From NCBI RefSeq assembly GCF_018613755.1, contig NZ_JAGGPP010000034.1, forward strand, positions 1 to 64,000: DNA of 64,000 bases. Direction: 5' to 3'. Positions 1 through 7,776 of the stretch are shown one piece after another (the stretch's first letter is position 1; each line of letters opens with the position of its first letter). The notes under the pieces were generated by a model. The model was given only the letters and a program-made list of their open reading frames with translations. It searched no databases and was not told the DNA's origin. Origin of the DNA: Arthrobacter sp. ISL-72. Its GTDB lineage: Bacteria; Actinomycetota; Actinomycetes; Actinomycetales; Micrococcaceae. Both the position numbers and the translations under genes were made by a program.

Positions 1-43
1 CCTGATCGCAGCGCACTCCTAGGACCTTTCGTAACAAACGTGG

Positions 44-84
44 CTGAGGGCCGGCACCGAAGCACTCCGGCGTCCGGCCCTCAG
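44..84. terminator. GC-rich hairpin before the DUF4191 gene
   Basis: An 11-bp perfect inverted repeat (CTGAGGGCCGG at 44-54, CCGGCCCTCAG at 74-84) with a 19-nt loop. There is no T-run after it, as is common in high-GC actinobacteria. It probably ends the gene lying to the left of the window. By synteny that gene could be lipA, but too little sequence is present to tell. Confidence 0.55.
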
Positions 85-96
85 GCATAAATCACG

Positions 97-111
97 TAGA
101 ATTAAGGCACT
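97..111 (+). promoter_or_regulatory. -10 element of the DUF4191 gene, near-leaderless
   Basis: TAGAAT at 97-102 matches the TANNNT -10 consensus and ends nine bases before the ATG at 112. Transcription would start about three bases before, or at, the start codon. No convincing -35 and no Shine-Dalgarno are visible, which fits a leaderless or nearly leaderless mRNA. Confidence 0.5.
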
Positions 112-876
112 ATGGCGAATTCCCCTGATTCCAGCAAACCGACTCCGGCAGCCTCCGACGCCCCGAAGCGCGGCCTCTTTTCCCGCAAGCCGAAAGAAGC
201 CAAGGTCAAGAAGCCCAGCCGGCTGAAGCAGATCAACGAAGTCTTCCAGATGACTCGCCGCCACGACCCCATGGTGGTCTGGCTGATGCTGCTGGCGTTC
301 CTCGGAGTCGTAGCCGTCAGCTTCCTGGTGGGCTTCCTCCTCGAAAACTGGATCACGGGCCTGATCATCGGCATTCCGCTGGGACTGCTTGCCGCCACCC
401 TCATCCTTTCGCGCCGCGCTGAGCGCGCTGCCTTCGCCCAGATCGAGAACCAGCCCGGCGCTTCCGGTGCCGCTCTCGGCACGCTGAAGCGCGGCTGGAT
501 CACCGAAGACCAGCCGGTCGCCGTCAACCCCCGGACCCAGGACGCCGTTTTCCGCGCCATCGGCCGTCCCGGCGTCGTCCTGGTCAGTGAAGGCCCCACC
601 CACCGTGTCCGGCCGCTCGTTGACGCCGAACGCAAGCGCCTCGCGCGCATCCTGCCCAACGTCACCATCCACGTGATCGAGAGCGGCCGCGGTGAAGGCC
701 AGGTTCCCATCAGCCAGGTTGCCAAGAAGATGAACAAGCTGGACAAGGAACTCACCAAGCTTGAGGTAAGTGCGGTATCGAAGCGCATTTCCTCGCTGGG
801 AACCCGCCTCCCCATTCCGAAGGGAATCGATCCCTACAAGGCACGGCCGGACCGCAAAGCAGCCCGCGGCCGCTAA
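112..876 (+). CDS. DUF4191 family membrane protein
   Basis: A 254-residue protein of unknown biochemical function, conserved in actinobacteria. After a basic, Ser/Pro-rich cytoplasmic start (residues 1-50) come two hydrophobic segments at about 54-76 and 80-100. A charged soluble C-terminal domain of about 150 residues follows, ending in a very basic tail. This architecture matches the DUF4191 family (Rv2219 in M. tuberculosis), whose genes normally lie next to lipA and upstream of glnA, as here. It stands alone between a hairpin and a strong terminator. The family call is firm; no function is known to me. Confidence 0.85.
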   Translation: MANSPDSSKPTPAASDAPKRGLFSRKPKEAKVKKPSRLKQINEVFQMTRRHDPMVVWLMLLAFLGVVAVSFLVGFLLENWITGLIIGIPLGLLAATLILSRRAERAAFAQIENQPGASGAALGTLKRGWITEDQPVAVNPRTQDAVFRAIGRPGVVLVSEGPTHRVRPLVDAERKRLARILPNVTIHVIESGRGEGQVPISQVAKKMNKLDKELTKLEVSAVSKRISSLGTRLPIPKGIDPYKARPDRKAARGR

Positions 877-886
877 CCGCACCGTC

Positions 887-930
887 AACGCCCCGGAGAC
901 CGGCCATCTGGCCGGCGACCGGGGCGTTTG
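887..930 (+). terminator. Terminator after the DUF4191 gene
   Basis: Outer arms AACGCCCCGG (887-896) and CCGGGGCGTT (919-928) enclose a second small hairpin, giving a long GC-rich stem that ends in TTTG. It begins ten bases after the stop codon. Confidence 0.8.
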
Positions 931-999
931 CTTTGGCCCGTCCGCCTGCACCTTTGGCCTGCCACCACAAACTGCACCGCAATCAGAAACCGGAGTACC

Positions 1000-1362
1000 G
1001 TGAAACTGCCCTCGAAATCCGCCGTCATCCGCCTCTTCCGCGTCCTCGCCATCGCCGAAGCGTTCAGCTGGGCCACCCTGCTGACTGGGATGTACTTCAA
1101 ATGGGTGGCGCAGACGACGGAGCTCGGTGTGGAGATTGCCGGACCGGTCCACGGTGTGCTGTTCATCGCCTACGGAGTCGTGGCCCTGGCGCTCTGGCGG
1201 ACGCAGCGCTGGCCGTTCCGTGTGGCACTCTTCGCGGGGCTCGCTGCGGTGTTTCCCTTCGCCACGATCCTGTTCGAGCGCTGGGCAGGGAAGCGCGGCC
1301 ATCTGACACCGGCCGACGGCGGCATGCGCCGGGCCCGCGAACACGAGACCGCGGGCGTATAG
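1000..1362 (+). CDS. DUF3817 family small membrane protein
   Basis: A 120-residue integral membrane protein with three predicted membrane segments at about 12-31, 48-66 and 73-92. The GPVHG motif around residue 50, at the start of the second segment, is typical of DUF3817 proteins (YdzA-like). The GTG at 1000 is chosen because GGAG lies four bases upstream and similarity to the family begins at once; the frame is open further upstream but codes nothing recognisable. The function is unknown. It is convergent with the RDD gene, only 12 bp away, with a short GCGGGC/GCCCGC hairpin over its stop codon. Confidence 0.8.
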   Translation: MKLPSKSAVIRLFRVLAIAEAFSWATLLTGMYFKWVAQTTELGVEIAGPVHGVLFIAYGVVALALWRTQRWPFRVALFAGLAAVFPFATILFERWAGKRGHLTPADGGMRRAREHETAGV

Positions 1363-1374
1363 GCCCGCCAACAG

Positions 1375-1812
1375 CTACATGCGGACGAGGATGGTGTTCA
1401 TCGCCTTATCGTGCAGGCCGCGGTGATCCGGATCAAAGATGACCGCGGGGATGACCAGGCACAGGAGGAGGGTTCGGATCAGCGCGGCCAGCGGCCCGGC
1501 GGGAGCGCCGCCGAGGCGGACCACGTGGATGCCAAGGAGCCGGTGTCCGATGCTGTAGCCGAGGGTTCCGATAAGGAGGATCTGCTCCGCCGCAAAGACA
1601 GCCAGCGTTGCCCACGGATCGCCGCCGAACGCGAAGTTGCTGATCAGGAGCGCCAGGCCCCAGTCGATGCAGATCGCAAGGATCCTGCGGCCGGCACGGG
1701 CCATCGACCCGCGGCCGGACTCCGGCAGGCCCAGCCGCTCCCCCGGGTACTTGGAAATACCGGACGTGTCCGGTCCGCTGAGCCAGGAGCCTATGTCTTT
1801 GCGATCTACCAC
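1375..1812 (-). CDS. RDD family membrane protein
   Basis: A 145-residue protein with a GTG start. The RDD domain has Arg42-Arg43 just before the first membrane segment, Asp50 inside it, and the closing FDPDHRGLHD motif (about 126-135), where the third signature Asp lies. Three hydrophobic segments are visible (about 44-60, 67-85 and 108-126). RDD proteins are thought to act in transport, but no substrate can be assigned. A small RDD-type protein (Rv2219A) sits between the DUF4191 gene and glnA1 in M. tuberculosis as well, so the position is conserved. The gene is transcribed away from glnA1. Confidence 0.85.
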   Translation of the reverse strand: MVDRKDIGSWLSGPDTSGISKYPGERLGLPESGRGSMARAGRRILAICIDWGLALLISNFAFGGDPWATLAVFAAEQILLIGTLGYSIGHRLLGIHVVRLGGAPAGPLAALIRTLLLCLVIPAVIFDPDHRGLHDKAMNTILVRM

Positions 1813-1960
1813 GGATCAAGACTATCCGCTCCGGATACCCGGCAGTGAAGTCCGGAGAGAACTCCCGGCGTGACGTACAAATCCGGGCCGGAGTTCACAC
1901 TCTGGATGCGGTTCGACCATCCTGTGGACACGGTATAGCTTTTACATATCAGGCGGTTAC

Positions 1961-1976
1961 GTAACCTGCCGGAAAC
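1961..1976 (+). promoter_or_regulatory. Candidate GlnR-type binding site
   Basis: GTAAC (1961-1965), six bases, then GAAAC (1972-1976). This matches gTnAC-n6-GaAAc, the half-site pair described for actinobacterial GlnR. It also overlaps the perfect 12-bp palindrome GGTTACGTAACC (1955-1966). The site lies about 45-60 bp upstream of the inferred glnA1 start of transcription, a usual distance for this activator/repressor. Only one pair is seen rather than the frequent two. Confidence 0.55.
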
Positions 1977-1986
1977 ATAGCGGACA

Positions 1987-2014
1987 TGGACGGGAAATCC
2001 CGTGTCCCTAGGGT
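1987..2014 (+). promoter_or_regulatory. Probable glnA1 promoter with palindromic spacer
   Basis: TGGACG (1987-1992) and TAGGGT (2009-2014) are 16 bp apart and are reasonable -35 and -10 elements. Between them lies ACGGGA-AA-TCCCGT (1990-2003), a perfect inverted repeat overlapping the -35, where a bound repressor would block RNA polymerase. The promoter is inferred from sequence only. Confidence 0.45.
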
Positions 2015-2128
2015 GGTAACAGTTGCTAGCGAGTTAGGAGCGGGGGCACTTTTGTGTTTTCGCGCCGTCGGATTGCGCTGGACCACATGGCTTTCCAGCC
2101 AGTTATTACTTATGCGTAAGGAGCATAG

Positions 2129-3553
2129 ATGTTCAAGACTGCGGACGAAGTCCTCAAGTTCATCAAGGACGAAGATATTAAGTTCGTCGATATCCGCTTC
2201 ACCGACCTTCCTGGCGTGCAGCAGCACTTCAACGTCCCGGCAAAGAGCGTTGATGCGGACTTCTTCATCAACGGCCAGCTCTTCGACGGTTCGTCCATCC
2301 GCGGTTTCCAGGGCATCGCCGAGTCCGACATGCAGCTCATTCCGGATGTCACCACGGCATTCCTGGACACGTTCCGCATGGAGAAGACCCTCGCGCTGAA
2401 CTTCTCCATCGTGAACCCCCGCACCGGTGACCCCTACCACCGCGACCCCCGCGGCGTAGCCGAGAAGGCAGAGGCCTACCTCGCCTCCACCGGCATCGCC
2501 GACACCGCGTTCTTCGCACCCGAGGCCGAGTTCTTCGTGTTCGACAACGTCCAGTACCAGTCTTCCCCGCAGGGCAGCTTCTACAAGATCGACTCTGAAG
2601 AAGCCCACTGGAACACCGGCCGTGAAGAAGAAGGCGGAAACCTGGGCTACAAGACCCCCGTCAAGGGCGGTTACTTCCCGGTCTCCCCCACCGACAAGCA
2701 GGCCGACCTGCGCGATGCCATGTGTGTCGCCCTGGACGAGGCCGGCCTTGAGGTCGAGCGCAGCCACCACGAAGTAGGCTCCGCCGGCCAGGCTGAGATC
2801 AACTACAAGTTCACCACGCTGACGCACGCTGCTGACGACCTGCAGAAGTTCAAGTACGTCATCAAGAACACCGCTGACGCCTGGGGCAAGTCGGTCACCT
2901 TTATGCCGAAGCCGGTCTTCGGCGACAACGGCTCGGGCATGCACTGCCACCAGTCGCTGTGGAACGGCGGCGAGCCGCTGTTCTACGACGAGAAGGGCTA
3001 CGCCGGCCTGTCCGACACCGCCCGCTGGTACATCGGCGGCCTGCTGAAGCACTCCAACGCCGTGCTGGCCTTCACCAACCCGACTGTGAACTCCTACCGC
3101 CGCCTGGTCAAGGGCTTCGAAGCCCCGGTCAACATGGTCTACTCCCAGGGCAACCGCTCCGCCGGTATCCGTATCCCCATCACGGGTTCCAACCCGAAGG
3201 CGAAGCGCATCGAGTTCCGCGCTCCGGACCCCTCCTCCAACCCGTACCTGGCGTTCGCTGCCCAGCTGATGGCCGGCATTGACGGCATCCGCAACCGCAT
3301 CGAGCCCCCGGCTCCGATCGACAAGGACCTCTACGAGCTCCCCGCCGAGGAAGCCAAGGACATCCCCAAGGCTCCGGGCAGCCTCGAGGAAGCACTCGAA
3401 GCACTGGCCGAGGACAACGAGTTCCTCCAGGCCGGCGGCGTGTTCACCCAGGACCTGATCGATACCTGGATCGAGTACAAGTACGAGTACGAGATCCGTC
3501 CGCTGTCCCTGCGCCCGAACCCCTACGAGTTCGAGCTCTACTACGGCGTCTAG
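2129..3553 (+). CDS. glnA: Glutamine synthetase type I (GlnA1)
   Basis: Makes glutamine from glutamate, ammonia and ATP as a cytoplasmic dodecamer; this is the main ammonium-assimilating enzyme. The 474 residues match type I-beta enzymes. The beta-grasp signature FDGSSIRGFQ (52-61), the metal/glutamate motif FFAPEAEFFVFD (128-139), the ATP-site motif KPVFGDNGSGMHCHQS (261-276) and the NRSAGIRIP loop (342-350) are present. Tyr402, in DKDLYELP, is the adenylylation site used by GlnE, which is encoded just downstream on the other strand. AAGGAG five bases before the ATG fixes the start. A GlnR-like site and a long leader suggest nitrogen control. Confidence 0.98.
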   Translation: MFKTADEVLKFIKDEDIKFVDIRFTDLPGVQQHFNVPAKSVDADFFINGQLFDGSSIRGFQGIAESDMQLIPDVTTAFLDTFRMEKTLALNFSIVNPRTGDPYHRDPRGVAEKAEAYLASTGIADTAFFAPEAEFFVFDNVQYQSSPQGSFYKIDSEEAHWNTGREEEGGNLGYKTPVKGGYFPVSPTDKQADLRDAMCVALDEAGLEVERSHHEVGSAGQAEINYKFTTLTHAADDLQKFKYVIKNTADAWGKSVTFMPKPVFGDNGSGMHCHQSLWNGGEPLFYDEKGYAGLSDTARWYIGGLLKHSNAVLAFTNPTVNSYRRLVKGFEAPVNMVYSQGNRSAGIRIPITGSNPKAKRIEFRAPDPSSNPYLAFAAQLMAGIDGIRNRIEPPAPIDKDLYELPAEEAKDIPKAPGSLEEALEALAEDNEFLQAGGVFTQDLIDTWIEYKYEYEIRPLSLRPNPYEFELYYGV

Positions 3554-3585
3554 TCAGGCACGGGCAGTCCCCGCCTGATCGACCC

Positions 3586-3629
3586 AAAAGTCCGCTTGTG
3601 CTGCTTCGGCAGCGCAGGCGGACTTTTTT
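3586..3629 (+). terminator. Terminator of glnA1
   Basis: AAAAGTCCGC (3586-3595) pairs with GCGGACTTTT (3618-3627) around an inner TGCTGC-TTCG-GCAGCG hairpin, followed by a T-run. It is a classic intrinsic terminator 33 bp after the stop codon. Confidence 0.92.
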
Positions 3630-3718
3630 GTGCCGGCCGTGCCGCGCCGCCCCGGGAAGGACGCGAAACGGCTTCCGCCCGACACCCCTGGCCTTCCGTA
3701 CTTTGGGTTCATCGCCGC

Positions 3719-4234
3719 TTAGAAAGCGCGGTACATGGTCCGCTGCGCTCCGGCTCCGCCGCCAAGGTACTGCCCCCGGTCTTCGAAGCCCGCCTTGCGG
3801 TAGGCAGCCTGCCCGGCCGGGTTGCGTTCGTTCACTGAAAGGACGACGCCGGCCTCTTCCCCGCCCAGCCGGGCCGTCAGTTTCGCGGCCTCCCGGACAG
3901 CAGCCGCGGCCGCGAGGGTGCCCATTCCCTGGCCCTGGCGGTTCCGGTCAATCAGGAACCCCCGCAGGAGCCACACGGAGTCATCGCCCGTCCACCCCGC
4001 AAGCGAAGCCGCGCCGCGTTGCAGGGTGAGCACACCCACCGCGCTTCCGCCGGAGTCCACCACATAGGGAAACCGCGAATCCTCCTGCAATGCCACCAGC
4101 ATCATGCGCAGGGGATCCCCGGCGAACTCCTGTTGCCCCGGCGCTAGTTCCAGTTCCGCAACTTCGCCGAGTTTGACGGCCCTTGCGTCGTCGTCGAGGC
4201 TCTTCAGGGCGATGAGCCACACGGAATCAGGCAT
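3719..4234 (-). CDS. GNAT family N-acetyltransferase
   Basis: A 171-residue single-domain acetyltransferase of the GCN5 fold. The acetyl-CoA pyrophosphate loop (motif A) is RQGQGMG at 99-105, after the beta strand LLRGFLID, and a C-terminal NPAGQAAYRKAGF segment (about 147-159) matches motif B. The substrate cannot be told from sequence; small amines, antibiotics or protein N-termini are all possible. It is transcribed convergently with glnA1 and lies 35 bp downstream of the VOC gene, probably in one transcript. The family is certain and the substrate unknown. Confidence 0.85.
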   Translation of the reverse strand: MPDSVWLIALKSLDDDARAVKLGEVAELELAPGQQEFAGDPLRMMLVALQEDSRFPYVVDSGGSAVGVLTLQRGAASLAGWTGDDSVWLLRGFLIDRNRQGQGMGTLAAAAAVREAAKLTARLGGEEAGVVLSVNERNPAGQAAYRKAGFEDRGQYLGGGAGAQRTMYRAF

Positions 4235-4269
4235 GGACTGAGCCTATCCGTAGGTAGCGGGGGCAGGCG

Positions 4270-4683
4270 CTACTCGGCCTCCGCCGGCGCTCCGGCGGGG
4301 TCCATCCAGAAGACCTCCCACAGGTGGCCGTCCGGGTCCTGAAAGCTGTGGTTGTACATAAAGCCGTAGTCCTGGGCTTCCTGTGACGGAGTTCCGCCGG
4401 CAGCAAGGGCCTTCCGGACTGTCTGGTCCACGGCCTCCCTGCTGTCAACCGAGAAGGCAACGATGGCTTCGGCGGCGTTGCCGGTGTCGGCTAGGCCCTT
4501 GGACATGAAGGTCCTGAAGTAGCCTTCCACCAGCAGCATGACGTACGCGTCGTCGTTGACGATCATGCAGGTGGCGTTTTCATCGGTGAAGTCCGGGTTA
4601 AAGGAAAAGCCGAGCGCGGTGAAGAACTCGACTGACCGGTTGAGGTCCCTGACGGGAAGATTCAGAAAGAGTTGGGTGGCCAT
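4270..4683 (-). CDS. VOC family (glyoxalase/bleomycin-resistance fold) protein
   Basis: A 137-residue protein of the vicinal oxygen chelate superfamily. It starts with the typical first module (LFLNLPVRDLNRSVEFFTALGF), and the C-terminal module reads YGFMYNHSFQDPDGHLWEVFWMDP. This resembles the YaeR/PhnB-like 'extradiol dioxygenase' group found widely in Arthrobacter. Candidate metal ligands include the His and Glu of GHLWEV. It might be a lyase, dioxygenase or binding protein; the sequence does not decide. The gene is 72 bp downstream of glnE and may be in the same transcript. Confidence 0.85.
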   Translation of the reverse strand: MATQLFLNLPVRDLNRSVEFFTALGFSFNPDFTDENATCMIVNDDAYVMLLVEGYFRTFMSKGLADTGNAAEAIVAFSVDSREAVDQTVRKALAAGGTPSQEAQDYGFMYNHSFQDPDGHLWEVFWMDPAGAPAEAE

Positions 4684-4755
4684 GCGCTCAAACTAGCATC
4701 CGCCCCGTTCCGTGTCAGCCCCTCGGAAGGCGTTCGGCCGGCGTCGAAGCAGACT

Positions 4756-7700
4756 CTACTGGCCGTAGAATACCCGGTCGAAAACGGCTCGGGTCCGCCG
4801 GCTCAGCCTCAGGTAGTCCTCTTCGAGCGTTGCCGCGTTGCCCGGCTTGTAGCCGCACCACCTGGCCACAGCCTCAAGGTCCCTGCGGGAGGAGGGCAGG
4901 AGGTCGGAAGCGCGGCCCGTCCAGATAACGTTGGCAGAGCGGATGCGGCTCGCCAGCCGCCACGCCTGGAGCAGCAGCTCAGCCTCGTCCGGCGCCAGGT
5001 AACCCAAAGAAGCGGCGGCCTCGAGCGCCGGGACCGTGGACGTGGTCCGGAGCTCCGGGTGCTTTCCCGCATGCTGCAGTTGCAGCAGCTGCACAAGCCA
5101 CTCGACGTCGCTCAGGCCCCCGCGGCCCAGCTTGAGGTGCCGCGCCGGATCCGCTCCACGGGGCAGCCGCTCCGCTTCGACGCGTGCCTTGATACGGCGG
5201 ATTTCCCGCACGTCCTTCTCGGACAGTTCGGCCGGATAGCGGATCGGGTCGATCAGCTCCACGAAGTCGGCGGCAAGGTCGTCGTCCCCGGCGATGGGCA
5301 AGGCCCGCAGCAGTGCCTGGGCTTCCCAGACCAGCGACCACTGGCGGTAATACTCCGCGTAGGAATCCAGGGACCGGACCATGGCGCCGTTCTTGCCTTC
5401 GGGCCGCAGATCGGCATCCACCATCAGCACGCGCTCGGCGAGGATCGCCGGTTTCAGCGGCTGGGTCAGGAGCTTGGAAATGTGGCCCACGATCTGGGCT
5501 GCCTGGTGCTGCGCCTCCTCCTCGGGAACGCCGGGCAGGCCGCGGTGCACGTACATCACGTCGGCATCCGAGCCGTAGCCGATTTCCCGGCCGCCCTGCC
5601 GGCCCATGGCGATCACGAGGACGCGTGTCTTGAGCGGGCCCGATGCGGAGACGATTCCTTCGGCCACCCGGAGGGCGCCCAGGACTGCCGCGCGATCCGT
5701 GTCCGCGAGGGCCGCCCCCACCTGGTCCTGCTCCAGCAGGCCGGCGCTGTCCGCAATGGCCACCCGGAGGATCTCCCGGCGCCGGATCAGCCGGATGAGC
5801 CGCATGGCACTTTCCGGGTCCTCGTGCCGCGACATCTTTGAGGTGATCTCCAGCCACTGTGCCTCGAACCCCAGCGGGGCAAGATCCTTGTCCGTCCCCA
5901 GCCACGCCACCGATTCCGGGGACACTTCGAGGAGGTCCGCGATCAGCCGGGAGTTGGAGAGCACATGGCACAGCCGCTCGGCGGCCGCCGTCGAGTCCCG
6001 CAGCATCCCCAGATACCAATGGGTTGTTCCGAGTGCCTCGCTCACCCGGCGAAAACCCAGCAGTCCGGCGTCGGGGTCCACGCCGTCGGCGAGCCATCCC
6101 AACAGGATGGGCAGCAGCTGGCGCTGCAGCGCCGCACGCCGGCTTACTCCGGCGGTGAGCGCCTCGATGTGCCGCATGGCCCCTTGCGGATCCAGATACC
6201 CCAAGGCGGCCAGGCGCCCCTGTGCAGCCTCCGGCGTCAGCCGCGCGTCTTCACTGCTCAGTTTGGCGGCAGTGTTCAGCAGCGGACGGTAGAAGATGCG
6301 CTCGTGCAGTTCACGGACTGACCGCTTGGTTTTCTGCCAGGCCGCCAGCAGGGCATCGGGGTGCGGGCGTTCACGGGCGAACGGTCCAAGCACGGCCTTG
6401 GCGAGGGACCGCAGGGCGTCCTCCCTGACCGGCATGAGGTGAGTGCGCCGCAGCTGGAACAGCTGAATCCGGTGCTCAAGGAGCCGCAGGTACCGGTAGG
6501 CATGGTCGAATTCCGCGGCGTCGGTGCGCCCGATGTAGCCGCCGGTCGAGAGCGCAGCGATGGCCGAGGTGGTGTCGCGATGCCGGAGGGATTCATCGGC
6601 CTTGCCGTGCACCAACTGCAGCAGTTGGACGGTGAATTCGACGTCCCGCAGTCCGCCGCGCCCGAGTTTAATCTGGCGCTGTTCCTCGTCTGCCGGAATA
6701 TTGTCCGTAACCCGGCGGCGCATGGCCTGCACGGACTCCACAAAGCCATCCCGGTTCGCCGAACCCCAGATCAGGGGCAGGACAGCCGCCTCATAGCGGG
6801 CGCCCAGTTCTGCGTCACCGGCAATGGTCCGGGCTTTCAGGAGTGCCTGGAACTCCCAGCTGTCGGCCCAGCGCGCGTAGTAGGTCTGGTGGGATGCGAG
6901 CGTCCGCACCAGCGGTCCGGATTTGCCCTCCGGCCGCAGGTTGGCGTCCACTTCCCAGAGGCCAGGCTCCCGGCCGATCGACATGATGGCGCGCGAGATT
7001 CCGGTGGCAAGGGCTGTGCCGATGGTATTTGCGCCTGCTTCGTCCAGCCCGTCTGCTTCAATCACGTAGATGACGTCGACGTCGGAGATGTAGTTGAGTT
7101 CACGGGCACCGCATTTGCCCATGCCGATGACCGCCAGCCCGACGTCGGCGACTTCCGCCGCGTCGAACTGCTCACCAGCTTCGGCGCGGGAAACGGCCAG
7201 GGCCGCCTCGATGGCGGCACCCGCGAGGTCTGCCAGTTCGGCGCCGGCGGCGGGCATGAAGTCCAGGGGGTCGGCTGCGCAGAGGTCCTTGACGGCAAGG
7301 TCGACGACGCCCCGGCGGTACGCCGTCCGGAGCGCGGCGTACGCTTCCGGTCCGGACAGCCCGGCCACCGGCCTGCGCGCCTTCGGGTCCGCCTGCACGG
7401 ACCGCAGGAGGCCGGCCCGGAGTTCCGCGGCGTCGGCGGGCACCGGCTCGGGACTGGCCACCACGTCAAAGGCCTCAAGGTGCTCCGGGTGGCGGATCAG
7501 GAATTCGCCCAGGGCTTCGGAGGCCCCCAGGACCCGGTACAGCGGCTCGCTCGTATCGATGTCCGCCGCGGCGAGTTTCCGGAGGTCCGGATGCTTTTCG
7601 ATCAGGCGCACCAGGGACTGCAGAGCGGTATCGGGGCTGGCGGCAAGGTGGAAGCCCGCGAACAGGACATCCTGGTCGATGCCTTCCAGCTCCGGGGCAG

Positions 7701-7767
7701 CCAGGAACCGCTCCCCCTTTTCCAGGTCACTGAAACCGGCGGAGATCAGGCGACGGGCAAGGCTCAC
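4756..7767 (-). CDS. glnE: Bifunctional glutamine synthetase adenylyltransferase/deadenylase
   Basis: Switches glutamine synthetase off by adenylylating a tyrosine and on again by removing the AMP. The 1003 residues hold two nucleotidyltransferase domains. The N-terminal one has GMGKCGARELNYISDVDV (215-232). The C-terminal one has the equivalent MGRQGGREIGYGSDADV (about 717-733). Each is followed by a helical PII-uridylyltransferase-like domain with the KLGRGGL(R/S)DVE(F/W) motif. The start is GTG. It follows glnA2 by nine bases, so the two are cotranscribed, and it is convergent with glnA1, its likely target. The glnA1-glnE-glnA2 arrangement matches M. tuberculosis. Confidence 0.97.
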   Translation of the reverse strand: MSLARRLISAGFSDLEKGERFLAAPELEGIDQDVLFAGFHLAASPDTALQSLVRLIEKHPDLRKLAAADIDTSEPLYRVLGASEALGEFLIRHPEHLEAFDVVASPEPVPADAAELRAGLLRSVQADPKARRPVAGLSGPEAYAALRTAYRRGVVDLAVKDLCAADPLDFMPAAGAELADLAGAAIEAALAVSRAEAGEQFDAAEVADVGLAVIGMGKCGARELNYISDVDVIYVIEADGLDEAGANTIGTALATGISRAIMSIGREPGLWEVDANLRPEGKSGPLVRTLASHQTYYARWADSWEFQALLKARTIAGDAELGARYEAAVLPLIWGSANRDGFVESVQAMRRRVTDNIPADEEQRQIKLGRGGLRDVEFTVQLLQLVHGKADESLRHRDTTSAIAALSTGGYIGRTDAAEFDHAYRYLRLLEHRIQLFQLRRTHLMPVREDALRSLAKAVLGPFARERPHPDALLAAWQKTKRSVRELHERIFYRPLLNTAAKLSSEDARLTPEAAQGRLAALGYLDPQGAMRHIEALTAGVSRRAALQRQLLPILLGWLADGVDPDAGLLGFRRVSEALGTTHWYLGMLRDSTAAAERLCHVLSNSRLIADLLEVSPESVAWLGTDKDLAPLGFEAQWLEITSKMSRHEDPESAMRLIRLIRRREILRVAIADSAGLLEQDQVGAALADTDRAAVLGALRVAEGIVSASGPLKTRVLVIAMGRQGGREIGYGSDADVMYVHRGLPGVPEEEAQHQAAQIVGHISKLLTQPLKPAILAERVLMVDADLRPEGKNGAMVRSLDSYAEYYRQWSLVWEAQALLRALPIAGDDDLAADFVELIDPIRYPAELSEKDVREIRRIKARVEAERLPRGADPARHLKLGRGGLSDVEWLVQLLQLQHAGKHPELRTTSTVPALEAAASLGYLAPDEAELLLQAWRLASRIRSANVIWTGRASDLLPSSRRDLEAVARWCGYKPGNAATLEEDYLRLSRRTRAVFDRVFYGQ

Positions 7768-7776
7768 CGTGGCCGC

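Larger units (their letters stand above)
1813..2128. other. Intergenic regulatory region of RDD gene and glnA1
   Basis: A 316-bp divergent intergenic region with no convincing gene. It holds a GlnR-type half-site pair, a probable glnA1 promoter with a palindrome in its spacer (separate entries), an untranslated leader of about 110 nt, and the glnA1 ribosome-binding site AAGGAG at 2118-2123. Confidence 0.7.

Noticed and set aside
19..1371. A 450-codon minus-strand frame covering the DUF4191 and DUF3817 genes
   Set aside because: Its translation has no known motif, while both plus-strand genes match conserved families.
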